Shown: positions 44,178-56,375, counted from the stretch's first letter. The stretch is DNA of 64,000 nucleotides from Malania oleifera (GCF_029873635.1 NC_080422.1:18382049-18446048), one strand, 5' to 3'. Numbers and translations: made by a program. Notes: generated from the letters alone by a model not told the origin.

Positions 44178-45321
44178 TGTAGAGACTTGAACCAAGAAAA
44201 TAAAAAAAAAGAAAAATAAAGAAAAGAAGAAAATGGTTTGAAAAATGACCAAATCGTTGACGGTTTGAGGACCCTCATAAAAACCGTCGACGATTTTCCC
44301 GCAGTGCAAGATACCGAGAGCTGAACGCAAAGGAATATGGTTTGGTTAAAGCCAAACCATCGACGGTTACACGAAACCGTCGATGGTTTCGTGCGAGGTA
44401 GCTCCCCTATATATATATATATATTTTAGCTCCTTTTTTTCAGAAAATTCCTTCCCTTCTCTCTCATAAAACTAGGTTTTTGGGAGTTTCTCTCTCATGA
44501 GTCCCTCTTACTCTCCTGAGCTCACCTGAAGGTCTCTCGCACTCTCTGGTGGTGTCTCTCATCTTTCCAACTTGTGGGCTTCCGTTCTTTGACAAGTTCG
44601 CAAAGCTAGGGTTCCGTTTTCCCGTTCGTTTTAGGCAAAACTTCGAGCAACAGGTAAAAGGAATAAATTATACCAGCTTTTTATTAATTTTTAACCAATT
44701 AAATTCGAGTATAAAAGTCTGTGTATATATGTATGATTTTCTGAACAGGTTAGGCATTTGAAAATGATAGTTTTTTTATTATAATTCATATTCCAATATG
44801 AGTTGGGTATATGATTTATTAATAGTATATAACAGTATGGTTGACATCCAAACTGTGTGGCATGAGATTAACTTTTTATAATAAACTGATTGAAAGTCAT
44901 TATGGTATCTAAGCTTATGTATTTGGGTGATTACAGTGGTGAATGAATTGATATGTTTGGATGATTGGTTTTGTGTGGTTATTCGTGTGTATCACAATAT
45001 AACGTTGGTAGACCTAAGGAGTTCGTTATATTGTCTGGATTTAAATCACAATATAACGTTGGCAGGCCTGAGGAGTTTGTTTTACTGATATACTCTAAAT
45101 AGGTCATTGTTAAAGTGTAGCAATGAAGGTCAGTTGTGAAGAACTTGTGTTATCCTGTGTGGATGTGAAAATAGTGCAGTATCATGTGTGGATGTGAATG
45201 AAATGTATGGTTTCTTTGTGGATGTGTTGTGGTGTGTGTGTGTGTGTGTATGCAAGTTATGTGGTATGATTGATGTTGATGGTTTGTGGGTACATGTATG
45301 TGAATTTAAATGCATGAATGT

Positions 45322-48235
45322 TGTTGGCCTAACATGGCTTTCGAATCTTGTTTTGATGTTAACAAATAAATGTTAATTTAACAAGTTATTGTTTAAGTGA
45401 TGATATTTCAGGAAACCTAGTATGACAAAGTTCAGAAGGTTCAAAGAAATAAAAGTCCAAGATCACAAGTACCATAAAGCTATACTTCATCAACAAAGTG
45501 ATCAAAAGAGAAGCTAAAGAGGACCAAGATGTTCAAAACATATGGAAGCTTAAAGAAGACTCAAGCTCAAGGCAAAGATGACTCAAAGCAAAGAAACACA
45601 TGAAGACTTCAAGCTTAGAGAGTTTGAAGTCTTTAGGAAGTCTTATATAAGTACTTCATTATAAATATCATTTTGAATGCTTTGAAGCTCATTAAGGATT
45701 GATGCGGACTTAGAGACCTTACTTTGAAAACCTTGGAAAATGCTTTTTAAATGTATCAAAGCAAGATGGCTAAGGATTTTGGAAACAAACCTCAAAAATA
45801 GTTTTTATAACTGTTCAAGCGACTGAACTTTAAACCTTAGGCAACTTAAGATTTTCCTGAACTGTTTTTGAATAAGCAGTGAAGGTTCAGACAACTAACC
45901 CCTGAATCTTCAGGTGCCTAACCCTATTTTAAATTGAAATTTTACACAACATTTAGAAGGTTCAGGCGACTAACCCCTAAGGGCTCAGTCGACTGACCCT
46001 TGAACAGATAGTTTTTTAAATAGATTTTTAAATTAAAAAATTGAGTTGCTTGTGCCCTAAACTTCGTATAAACTTGGGAAACACTACAAGTAACTTGGGC
46101 AACACGAATTTAACACTTTTTGAACCTATAAATACATGGTTTCTCAAATCAAATCAATACCAAGAATTAAAAATTCAGTTTTCAAGCTATATTGCTCACT
46201 CTCTCTTAAAGCCCTCTTGCACACATACTCTTTGTTGACCTCATTGGTCACACCCAGTTTTGATTATGACAAATACTATTGGTATTGATGGTTGCACTAA
46301 GAATTGCATGCAAGTTCACCGTGCACGTGTATTTAGACTGAAAGGACATATCATGATGGCGTGCGGTGTTCGTGTTGAAGAATGAAGATTTTTGTGTTGT
46401 ATTTGTATTTATGTATTTATCTCTTCATGCTGGGATGTAATTTATTATGAACTATGCACGTGTATGGCTTGTAATAATTTGTATCATGCATGGTAGGTAG
46501 GTATGCTCAAAACGACCATAGTTGGACTTTAGGTACCTACACAAACCTTAGGGATCTTTCCCGGTAAAACAAAAAGTTCTTAGGTCTCTAAACAAATGCA
46601 CAAAAAGTCCCTATTATCATCTTCATATCAAGGGAATTACAACTGACTAAAATATGGACTTAAATTGAAAAGGTTGAGAGGGTCCGGGCGACCGAACCCA
46701 CATCGTATAAAGTGGCTCGAGCGACCGATCAAAGTCAACATGTTGACTTATCTTCGGGCGACCGAACCTCTTTTGAACGTATCTTCCTCAGGCACCCGAA
46801 TGCTCTTCCAAGCACTTTTCAACTACTCGGGCAACCGTCTGTTTGCGTTTAAATAGAGGCTCGGGCGACCGAACTACCTGGTTTGGTTAACCGAACTCAC
46901 CTTCGAGCACCCAAACCTCATACATTTGGCTACTGACTTTGGTTCAGCCAATCGATCCTTAACTCGGGCACCCGAACCTCTTAAAATTGATTTTTGACTG
47001 TGTTTGTTCAGGCACCTAAACCTCAGGCCGGGCACCCGAATCTTGCAGGTTAAAATATTTTTTACTGATTTTTAAATGGGGTAAAGTGGGTTAATTTTCT
47101 TAATGTTGTTTTAAGCAATTCTAATTATACCCATTGTGTCCCCAACGGCCAAAAAATCCTCCTTGCCTCTATATACCAATTCATTTGTCTTAATTAAAAA
47201 AAGATTAGAAAATTTGATTAGGGCAAAATTCTTTCAACATCCTAAACCCTATATTAGCCAAATATTCTTTCAAGCACTCACATATTTCTCATTCATGATT
47301 TCTCTAAGCATTGTGAGTATTTCAAGGCTATTGAGCTTAACCTACTTAGCTAGAACTCTCACTTGGATTATTTGATTTTCTTTGAGAGTTTAGCGTTAAA
47401 GTTCTTCCACAGATTTCATTTGATAAATCTTGTGTGGGAAGACTTTGAGGATTTAGGTTCTTGCATTATTGTTGCAAGTTACCTAAACCTAGTTTTTGTG
47501 TGCAAAAATCTTTTATCAAAAAGCTAGTCTTTCAAACAACTCCATTGTGCCTTATATTGAAATATCCTATTGAGTTTTTTTGATTTATCTTGCTTAACAT
47601 ATTTGAAACCCTGATCCGATATTGTGATACTTAAATATTATGTTTCAAATCTTGCTTAGATATACACTCTAGATCTGGACTAAAAATATATACGTGATTG
47701 AGTTAAAGATATAAGCCGAATTTATAAAAAACTCGGTATCACTCTCTACCCTTTCTCTTTAATTTTTCTACATTTATAAATTGTGTGGTTGTGTATCCAA
47801 GTACAGGAAGCTGAAAGTTTGAGATTGAGAAAACTTTTAATTTAGGAAAGTATGTTGATTAATCTTTTGCGGAAACCTTAAAGGGAGGATGTTGATTAAT
47901 CGTTTACAAAAATCTTGGTTAAAAGAAGTGCACCAATATTCATACATACAATGCTTTATTTAAACTCTAAGCTAAGTTTTTGCAAACGCTGAATCAAGGA
48001 AGTGTTGTAGCTCATATAATTGGTTAAGTATCTTGTGGTTGATTGATTGATATTGTTGAAAGTATTTGGTCTGTATTGAGTGTGGATTGTGGTTGGTTTA
48101 ATTAAGCATTAAAAAAATCATTCTTTTGTGTTTGCTAAATTTACAATAAGTTGTGAATCCATAAAAAAGTTTTAAAAATTTTTTAAACCCAATTCACCCC
48201 TCCCCCCTCCTCTTGGGACTACACCTTAGTTTTCA
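45322..48235 (+). mobile_element. Copia-type LTR insertion in the element 2 3' LTR
   Basis: Flanked by perfect AATGT duplications (45317-45321 and 48236-48240). It starts TGTTGGCCTAACATGG and ends TTAGTTTTCA. It appears composite: a first LTR (45322-46235) with GTTCAGGCGACTAACC-like words, then a second, apparently complete LTR (46236-48225). No gag or pol was found. Confidence 0.8.
46236..48225 (+). mobile_element. Second Copia-type LTR nested in the first
   Basis: Starts TGACCTCATTGGTCACACCC and ends ACCCAATTCACCCC ... CTCTTGGGACTACACC, the usual tail of long Copia LTRs. Its U3 (46678-47045) carries about nine TCGGGCGACCGAAC-like words. Flanking TTTGT (46231-46235) and TTAGT (48226-48230) match at four of five bases. 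The 3' terminus is not a clean CA, so the edge is tentative. Confidence 0.55.
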
Positions 48236-48870
48236 AATGTTTATGACGAAATAAAACTCTCTGCCCGAGGGCTTACTGAATAAAGTGACCTGATAAGTAT
48301 CAGTTGTAGCCACACTCAATTAAAAAGGTCAAAGTTACAAACAGTACCAGAGTAAAGTAGCGTTACATGTATGCGTGTGTAAACTCTCTAATCCTCGGGA
48401 ACTCTTGCTTATAAATAGTTTATATATGTGTGAGTACAGTCTGCATGTGTCTTGTCAATTGTTGTTGATTAACGAAAAATTATATTTTGTATATACTAAA
48501 ACTCATCTCCCACACACTATTATAATTTATTCCAATCTTACTCAGAAGTATCTCAACCCAACAAAATATTAATTTTTTAGGTCCTTCAGGTGATCGAGCT
48601 TAGCAAGCTCCAAGGCAAGGTTAGTTTTTGTAACTACAAGTAGTCGTAGGAACTGAAATATGTAATGTTATGTTTTTATATTTCCTTGGGAATGTAATAT
48701 AAAGTGAATTGATACACTTTTTGGTATGTATAGCATAGAACTCTGGTATTTTTATTGGAGAATGTTTAATTATTTCCACAGCGTGAATGATATTTATGAT
48801 ATCAGAGAAAGGTGAATGGAACACATAACCTCCCGGACCCCAATTGGCGGGTTCGGGGCGTTACGCCTCC

Positions 48871-48887
48871 CCTCTTGGGATCACACA
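48871..48887 (+). mobile_element. 3' tip of the Copia-type LTR that hosts element 2
   Basis: CCTCTTGGGATCACACA completes the LTR interrupted at 38443 and directly follows the element 2 target duplication. Confidence 0.65.
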
Positions 48888-50178
48888 AATTACATCAGAA
48901 ATGAATGAAATGAAAATTTAAGTGTAAAATATGATGAGATTAGTGAATGAAATTGATTTCATTCTTCTCGATTTTATTTGATTCCTATGTGTAGTAAATT
49001 TCTATAACAGATATATAAGTAATAATAGTGTAAATCAATTTGTGGATAAAAAAACTAGTCTTTTAAAATAAGATCGAATATTGTAAAATAAATAAATTTT
49101 TATATTACATATAGAAGTATGAATAGTGCAAACCAGTTTATGGTCAAAAGTGTACTGTTTTAAAATAAATAAATTTCTATTATTCATAAAGGATAAATCA
49201 TTTTGTACACAATTTAATTATCTTCTGAAAGTAAACTCTAATATTATTAAAAGTAAATTTTTTTTAATAATATATATAAATTGAAATCAATGAAAAGCAA
49301 ATCAAAAATTACATTTAGAATATTTAGAAGTTATTGTTTGAACATAAAAGAAAAGATTTCATTTATATATACAATATCATAATTTAACAAAAGCATGAAT
49401 ATTATTAAAAGAAACAAATTTCTATAATAGATATAAAAAGTAAAATCAATCAAAATTAAATGAAAAAGTACATTTAGAATGTTTAGAAGTTATTGTTTGA
49501 ATAAAAAAAAAGAATATTTCTTTTACATACATACAACTTATAAGAAATTAATGAAATTATGAATAGGGTAAATCATTTTGTAAAAATAATATCTTTACAT
49601 TTTAAAAATAAGACAAAACATTCTTAAAATAAAGTAAATTAAACCACTACTAAATAAAATTACATTTATAAAATTAATTTTTATAAGTTAAGCGTCTAAA
49701 ATTCAAAAAATAAATAGTAAATAAGCTTCATTTACTAAAAGAAATAAACTAATGCGAACCTAAGTTTTCATTGCCTAAATTTTGATAATAACAAATTTTA
49801 GTGGCTAATGATTTTGCAATTGAGTTAGGTGTTTATAAGTGTTATATAAATAAGGTTTTAAGTGTTCAAACATAGAAACTTGAAGAAGTTTGAAAAGCAT
49901 TTCAATTATTTTAAATTTGTACCAGAACGGTATTTAAAATTTATCCTTTTATTGTAGATGTGCTTAGATTCTTTAAGATTTATCTTGTTATGGCGCACAC
50001 AGGAGGAAAAACATATCGTTCTAGGTAAAAGTATTGGGAACAATTAACAGTTGACTGGTCTAGGAGAATAATCTACTGATTTCTTAGAATAAGCGACTAC
50101 TACTACTTTTTAGCAAATCAATGATCATCTATGTACATTAATAATTAATGATAGATCGATTGATATCTTTGATTGATC
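48888..50178. other. AT-rich filler with a truncated Copia-LTR-like start
   Basis: 48900-49760 is very AT-rich with decayed repeats of phrases like TTTCTAT(A/T)ATAGATATA and GTAAAT. Around 49768 the phrase TTGCCTAAATTTTGATAATA resembles the first bases of long Copia LTRs, so a truncated LTR may run to about 50170. No gene seen. Confidence 0.4.
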
Positions 50179-50408
50179 TGTTAAAACTAAGAGAAGAAAG
50201 AAAGAACTGTAAATAACTTCTATATTCATTGTATATATAAAACTGTACAAGGGTCATTTTTTATAGGTGAAGGAGGCAAACTCACAAAGGTAAATCATTA
50301 ATGACATTAATGCTAATTACACAAATCATACTTTAATTAAACAAATCATGGAGATTGACCAAATCATGGATATTGGTCAATCAACTTAATTAGGGAGATA
50401 TGCTAACA
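50179..50408 (-). repeat. 3' LTR of the Copia element (230 bp)
   Basis: Plus-strand ends TGTTAAAAC and ATGCTAACA give the inverted termini TGTTA/TAACA. Such short LTRs fit Ale/Retrofit-like Copia elements. The adjacent PPT on the minus strand is TTGAGTTTGATGGGGAA. Confidence 0.8.
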
Positions 50409-50519
50409 TTCCCCATCAAACTCAAGGTGGTATCGAAGATGCCAACTAGAGTTTGCAAACTAAAGCACGATGGTGACCAAGTGGATGAGCCTTTGTAAAG
50501 ATATCAGTCAACTGATCAG

Positions 50520-51100
50520 CCAAAGGAACTGACAAGAGGCGAAGTGTCCCCTCTTGAAGATGATGACGCACAAAATGACAGTCGATCTCGATGTGTTTGG
50601 TGCATTCATGAAAGACATCGTTATAAACGATCTGAACAGCACTATGATTGTCACAATAAAGCGGAGTGCTCGAAGGCTAAGGAACATACATATCTTGGAA
50701 AAGCCAACGAAGCCAAATAAGTTCAGAAGTAGTATTAGCAATGGCCTGATACTCAACCTCAGTGCTAGAGCGAGCAACAATAGTCTACTTTTTGCTTTGC
50801 CAAGAGATAAAAGAGTCACCAAGTAGAAAAAGGAAACCAGTGGTAAACCGGCAATCAGTAGGGTCCCCTACCCAATCAGCATCAGAACAAACCTGCAACG
50901 TCAAGGATGAGTGAGAGGAAAAATGAAACCCATGAAATAATATTCCCTTCACATAGCGTAAGATGCAAAGAACAGTTGCATGGTGAATGGAACGAGGAGT
51001 CGACATAAATTGGCTAACAAGGTGCACTGCATAAGCAATGTTTGGTCTAGTGATAGTGAGATAAATCAAGCTCCCAACAAGATGTCAGCAATGAGTGGCA
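50520..51100 (-). pseudogene. RNase H domain of the Copia element
   Basis: Minus-strand phrases: YLTITRPNIAYAVHLVSQFM (RT/RNase H connection), LRYVKGILFHGF, C-S-D-A-D-W-V-G-D-P-T-D-C-R-F-T-T-G-F, SWQSKK, then a frame break and A-Y-Q/E-Y-Q-A-I-A-N-T-T-S-E-L-I-W-L. Typical Ty1/Copia RNase H. Confidence 0.88.
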
Positions 51101-51433
51101 TCGGGAAGGAGCTCCCTATCAGTAGAACAGAGTTTGATGTTAGGCTCCAGCGGACTATCAGCTATCTTACAATCAGTGAGACTAACACGTGTGAGAAGAT
51201 CAGAAGCATACTTGGCTTGGGTCAAATAATAGCCATAGAGGTAGGGGACACCTCTAAGCTGAGGAAGTAGTTAAGAGAACTGAGATCTTTCATCTCAAAC
51301 TATTGACATAGAAACTGCTTAAGCTCATGAATACCAGAAGTATCATCACCAGTAATGATCATATCATCAACATTAAGTAGTAGAATAGTGATGCTAGTAT
51401 CAATGTGACAAGTAAAAAGAGTTGAACCGTAGA
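51100..51433 (-). pseudogene. RT C-terminal part of the Copia element
   Basis: Contains L-L-L-N-V-D-D-M-I-I-T-G, the Copia catalytic motif with the usual Y replaced by N, followed by LKQFL and KDLSSLNYFL. It is separated from the rest of RT by the solo LTR. Confidence 0.85.
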
Positions 51434-53366
51434 TGTAACGACCTGCTTATCCTAACATATAATTAAGCACAAATAATAATACAGTCCACCCGAACCTGTG
51501 GGTAATGGGGACGCATCTGACATTTATAGCAGAAAACCTAAGCAGCAGTAAATATAAAATCGCATTCTCAAACTATAAAATACATAATATCAGAGTTAAC
51601 TATAAACCATCACGTTCTGTAATTATATACAATTTCAAAAATACCAAAATGTATTTCCTAGGATTCTACAACAAAAATCGTTGATCCTAGTTCAACACTT
51701 ACCCTCCTAACGGGGTAACACAGACTTAACTCAACGGCGGCCTCGATCCGCCGGTCTTTCTGAATTTCTTGAAAAATTATTTAATGTTGGGGGGTGAGAC
51801 ACTTCTCAATAAGGGAAAATAAACTAAATGCAGTTGTATGGTAATATGAATATTTAATGCAATTATACATATACAATACATTTCATATACCTGAAAACAT
51901 TCATCATATCAAACTGAATAATCATATACTTTCATATTTTCTAATAAATCATACAGTTCATAAAATGTCTAATATAACTGATAATACTAAAAATTCACCC
52001 AAGATGTATAGCTAACTAATGTCATGTATTACCCTCCATGACGGGTTGTGCAGCCCGAAGGCGGGGCCCGATAATGGCTGGCCGACCACTGCCAAGTCAA
52101 AAATGTTTGTAAGTACGATGGGCCTGCCACACCCTGGTCTAGACTACCAGGTAGACGTCTACCACTCTACACTAAAAGCCACATCAATTATCCATCTCCA
52201 ACCCCCTCGTGGGGTAGTTAGCACAAATCTGAACATAGTAATCTAATCTGTATAGCTACGATACCGTGCTCTTGTAATTGAACTAAACTATCATCCGAGC
52301 TCTGATAATACATAATACATGATAATATATAGTTTAGTATAAATAGATTGATATCATTTTCTGTAATAATGTAAATACATACTGCCTTGTGCCATTTACT
52401 TTCATATATGTGGCCTTGCGCCAAAATCATACATATACATGGCCTTGCGCCAGCTATCAATCACGGCCTTGTGCAGAATATTTCATAACTTCTGAAAATC
52501 ATATTTTATTCATAAATTTTCATAATATAATACTTATCATTTAAAATAATATTCATGCCACACAATGCTGAGTAGAATCATACATTTCATCCTAAAATCA
52601 TATTTCCTGTATAACAGCAGTATTTTCCAAATATTCATTTTTACCATAATATACAAAAATAAGACATGTTTTTCTAAAAATTAATTTGCTGATAAATAAT
52701 AATAAATTGTATGAAAAATAACTGTTTTAGTTTATTCCCTTAACTGATACTAAAAAGAAACCCCCTAAATGCACTGGTCCTGCACTCGCAGGGTTCTCCA
52801 CTCAACACCCTGAATTCAACAATCACCATAACTAAATTTCAGTATTTTTCTGTGAATAACATTTCCTATAACTACGGTAAAACCAAATTTGGCATAAAAA
52901 GTCTTACCTTAACCTAGGGATGAATTCCAACTCAGCCCCACCAACGATCTGCTCTTGCGGACTTGGAGAGAACTTCTTCAGGAGTGTCGTGGTGGCCTCA
53001 GATCATCGATCTGACTAACGACGGAGCCGAAATCGAAGAGAGAGGAGAGAGAAATTGTAGGGAGGGGAGAGAGAGAGAGAGAGAGAAATTTTTTCTGATT
53101 TTTGCGTGCAAAATCTGACGTTTACACTATTTATACCATGGGTATCGTTGACGAGTCACGTCACCTCGTCAATGAGGTCAAGAGGAAATTCGTCGGCGAA
53201 CTCTCCCCTTCGTCGATGAAATTCATATGTTGCCCAAAAGATCCCCTCGGTATCTTCTCGTCAATGAGGTGCACCTTCATCAACGAAGTCTGCTGCCTCC
53301 TTCTGTTCTATTTCCATTTTCCTCTCTTTTTAATATTTAAATACCATTATTCTTCGGGTCATTACA
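51434..53366 (-). mobile_element. Solo LTR (minus strand) inside the Copia RT
   Basis: 1933 bp. Plus-strand edges are TGTAACGACCTG and GGGTCATTACA. Flanking GTAGA/GTACG match at three of five bases, a weak target duplication. Same family as 18667-20353 but opposite strand; the two share a long near-identical core. On the minus strand: degenerate TCGTCGACGA words (53140-53300), TATAAATAG (53137-53128), (CT)n leader (about 53068-53091), a broken donor CAG|TTAAGG (52744), acceptor TTTTTCAAG (AG at 51769-51768), and a second donor GAGG|GTAAGT (51702). Confidence 0.88.
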
Positions 53367-54226
53367 GTACGGGTTAGAAGCAAACCCGGGTTTTGCAACA
53401 GTGGAGCTGAACTTGGCAAACCAAGCACAATGAGCTTGCTTGAGCCCATATAATACATGTCGGAGACAACAGACCTTAACAAGCGGATGAGGATACCCTG
53501 GAGGAGGCTACATATATACCTCCTCAGCTAAATCACCATGTAAGAAGGCATTCCTGACATCCATCTGAAATAAAGGTCATCATCGGGCAGAGGCAACAAC
53601 CAAAAGGGAGCAAACGGAGGTAATACGAGCAACAAGGGCAAATGTCTTCTTATAATCAATGTCATACTACTGAGTAAAGCACTTTGCCACTAAATGAGCT
53701 TTATATCTTACTTCAGAATTGTCAAAGTTCATTTTCCTTTTATACACCCATTTGTTCCCAACTATAGTCTTTCTAGGAGGCAAGTCAACCAGGTCCCAAG
53801 TATAAGTTTTGTGAAATGCGTCAAGTTCTTCAGACATAGCTTGCTACCAAACATGAACAGAATAAGCTTCACGATAGTTGTGAGGCTTGTGAAGAGAGTC
53901 AAGAGTAAAAAAATAATGGTAATCACTAAGATAGGTAGGAGGTGCCCTTTCTCTACTAGAACGACAGACATCCAAATCAGAGGACTCTGGCGGAGTGGAT
54001 GCGATGGCATAATCATCAGACTATCCAGGTTCGTGAGAGGCAAACGTGGAGTGATCACCTGATGAGCTGTCACGATCTGTATTAAAGAAAAAATCTGGAG
54101 AGGGATCTATGGCAGGGTCAATGAAAATGGGAGAGTATGAAGGACAATCGGATGAAAGTGGAGAGATACTAAGGAACATTTTGTGTGCCCAAAACTAAAC
54201 ATGTTGAGAGACTCAAAGACACTTGT
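53367..54226 (-). pseudogene. RT N-terminal part of the Copia element
   Basis: Minus-strand phrases include the Copia RT block L-Y-G-L-K-Q-A ... W-F-A-K-F next to the solo LTR, then upstream EVYM/PPGYP-like and MDVRNAFLHGDLA-like segments, with several frame breaks. Confidence 0.8.
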
Positions 54227-55035
54227 CTATGGGGTCATAGCACTAATAACCTTTGTGTTCAGTGCCATAACCAAGAAAGCAACAGAAATGAAAGTGAGGT
54301 TCAAGTTTTGTATGTTCATGAGGTGGGAGTAAAACAAACCAAGCACGATCAAATACTTTAAGAAGAGAATAATCAGGTACCTTTCCATGGAGGACCTCAT
54401 ATGGAGATTTATTGGAAAGAGTAGGGGTTGGAACTCGATTAATAGTGTAAACGGCAATAAGAGCAATTCCCCCCAAAAGGAATCTGGGAGGGATGCAAAG
54501 AAAAGTTGAGAGCGAACAATGTCAATAATGTGACGATGGTTACGTTCTACACGGCCATTCTGTTGGGAGGTGGATGGACAAGATTGATGGGACAAGGTGT
54601 CTGCCTTTTTAATTTCTTCAATGAAAGGGGTAGAAGTATACTCCAAGGCATTATCAGACCAAAAAACTTTAATGGTGCAATTAAACAGAGTTTTTATCAT
54701 CTGCTTAAAATTGCGAAAAGCATTAAGTAACCCAGTGTGATCATGCAAAATATAAATCCATGTATACCAAGAGTAATCATCGATAAAAATAACAAAGTAA
54801 TGAGACCTACCCTTAGTAGAGATAGGAACAGGTCCCCAAATATTAGAATGAACCAAATCAAAAGGTGTAGAAGACAAAGAATTACTTTCATTAAAAGGTA
54901 AAGCTTTTTGTTTCCCAAGTTGACAAGACATACAATCAAAAGTTTCAAATTTAACATTTCCTAAGCAACCACTAGAAGCTAAAGACTAAACACGAGACAA
55001 AGAGGTATGACCAAGACGAGAGTGCCAAACACTGG
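54227..55035 (-). pseudogene. Integrase of the Copia element
   Basis: The HHCC region (W-H-S-R-L-G-H-T-S-L-S) is near 55000-55030. The core (54227-54931) is open for 234 codons: FDLVHSNIWGP, F-V-I-F-I-D-D-Y-S-W-Y-T-W (first Asp), F-W-S-D-N-A-L-E-Y (second Asp), C-P-S-T-S-Q-Q-N-G-R-V-E-R-N-H-R (catalytic Glu). The catalytic residues are all kept. The domain tail shifts frame near 54480. Confidence 0.9.
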
Positions 55036-55500
55036 AAGACATAGAAGCAGTAAGAGACGGAGGAGAACAAGAACTAGGCAAATGCAGAGATGTAAGCTCG
55101 AAAAGGCAGCCAACTTTATGCCCGGTCACTACTAGTTGGCCCGTCTTCAGATCCTGCACATCACAACCTTTGTGAGAAGAGGTTAAGATAAAACCACTTT
55201 CAACAAGTTGACCAACATAAAGGAGATTTAGAGACAAGTTAGGCACAACATAAGTGTCAGGTACAAAAAGAGTAGGAGTAGAAATATGACCAAGATGACT
55301 AATCGACATATGTGAACCATCAGCAATATAAATTAAGGAAACAGGATTTAAAAACTTCCAATGGGTCACTAAAAAGGAATCAGAGGTCATATGATTGCAA
55401 CAGGCAGAGTCAATAAACCAAGATGCAGAGTTACCTGTGGAGACTGATAAGGCAAAAGAAGTACGAGATAGAACCTGGGTGATAATTGTCTCAAGGTAAA
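55036..55500 (-). pseudogene. Protease region of the Copia element
   Basis: The Copia protease motif W-(F/I)-I-D-S-G-A-(T/C)-N-H-M appears as W-F-I-D-S-A-C-C-N-H-M (near 55390-55430), so the catalytic Gly is replaced by Ala. Downstream phrases (ISHLGHIST, VPNLSLNLLYVGQL) are normal for the family. Confidence 0.85.
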
Positions 55501-56374
55501 CTATAGAAAGAGATGACAAAGAAGGTGTAGAAGAAAAATAAGAAGTCGATGAGCTGGTGGAGACAGCAGCAACAGGCTTGGAAGAGTAAGATTCCTTAGC
55601 CTTAAAAGCATCCCTTGCATCCTTAGCCTTTTTCTTAGGATAATCGAAAATACGGTGGTCGTCTTCCTTACAATAGTGGCATTGGCCATTGAAATGGCAC
55701 AGTTTAGAAGAAGCAACAGCTGCAGCAGGACTAGCTGAAGTAGATAAGCTAGACAGAGCAATAGCCAAGACCATATCGGTAGAATGAACCCGACAAGTCT
55801 ATTGTCATGTCTTTTCAAAAATTAGTTTCGCAAGAGCAATCTAAAGTGTAGGAAGAGGAGATCGATGTAACAAAGATGCTCAAGTATTCTCAAATTCATC
55901 CCGGATACGCATCATAAAATATATATAAACTAACGATGATCTCGATATGCAGCAAAAAGCTTAATCGACTGCTCATCTGAAAAAGTAAGGTTAGCTTGAG
56001 AAAGCTCATCCCAAATGCTACTAACCTGAGCATGAAACTCGGCAATAAACTATCCAGGTTCCTGACGCATATAGGAAAGCCTAGTTTCCAACTGAAACTC
56101 GAGAGAAGCATCACTACCACAATTGTATCATTTTTTCCAAAAAATCCCAAGCAAGTTTGGCATTCTGAAACTTAGGAAGTAGACTCTGAATGGAAGGAAC
56201 TAATGTATTAATAAACCGAGAAAGGATCTTACAGTGAGTACTTTCCCATTCATCAAGAGCCTCATCAAACTCCTCAATGGATTGTTGGTTAGTTTTTGTG
56301 GGTTTTTTTTTGTTCCGATGACAAAACACCAAAATCTCCGACCAATAAAAAAAACTGACATTTGTTGGGCCCAA
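55501..56374 (-). pseudogene. Gag (C-terminal part) of the Copia element
   Basis: The zinc knuckle C-H-Y-C-x4-H-x4 lies near 55645-55685, with the last Cys changed to Tyr. Upstream gag phrases are LDEWESTHCKILSRFINT and NAKLAWDFLE. The N-terminal part ends at 56375 where Gypsy element 3 begins. Confidence 0.85.
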
Positions 56375-56375
56375 G

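Larger units (their letters stand above)
38444..48865 (+). mobile_element. Gypsy element 2: non-autonomous, gag-only, with an insertion in each LTR
   Basis: 5' LTR 38444-42511 (about 1755 bp without its insertion), internal 42512-44177, 3' LTR 44178-48865 (about 1774 bp without its insertion). The start is TGTAGAGAC(A/T)(C/T)GAACC and the end GGGTTCGGGGC(A/G)TTAC(A/G). Target duplication CCTCT (38439-38443) / CCTCC (48866-48870). The internal region is only 1.67 kb. It has gag up to the zinc knuckle and then runs quickly into the PPT and 3' LTR; protease, RT, RNase H and integrase are missing. It must have depended on another element's enzymes, or lost pol before or after insertion. Confidence 0.88.
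44178..48865 (+). repeat. 3' LTR of Gypsy element 2 (split by Copia-type LTRs)
   Basis: Matches the 5' LTR from TGTAGAGACTTGAACC through the palindromes (44249-44392), TATA run (44408-44426), leader, donor CAG|GTAAAAG (GT at 44654), then breaks at 45321. It resumes at 48236 with TTATGACGAAATAAAACTC, acceptor-like TTTTTTAG|G (AG at 48579-48580), and ends TTACG at 48865. Confidence 0.85.
50179..56375 (-). mobile_element. Copia element (minus strand), 5' part missing, split by a solo LTR
   Basis: Domain order on the minus strand is gag, protease, integrase, RT, RNase H, as in Copia. Its 3' LTR (50179-50408) and PPT (50409-50422) are present. The 5' end is cut at 56375 by Gypsy element 3, so the 5' LTR and gag start are not in the window. 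A solo LTR (51434-53366) interrupts RT. Coding frames are long but carry scattered stops and frameshifts. Confidence 0.9.

Noticed and set aside
36191-48887. Target duplication for the Copia-type LTR hosting element 2
   Set aside because: Flanking 5-mers AGTAA and AATTA match at only three positions; kept as an LTR by its sequence hallmarks, not by a duplication.
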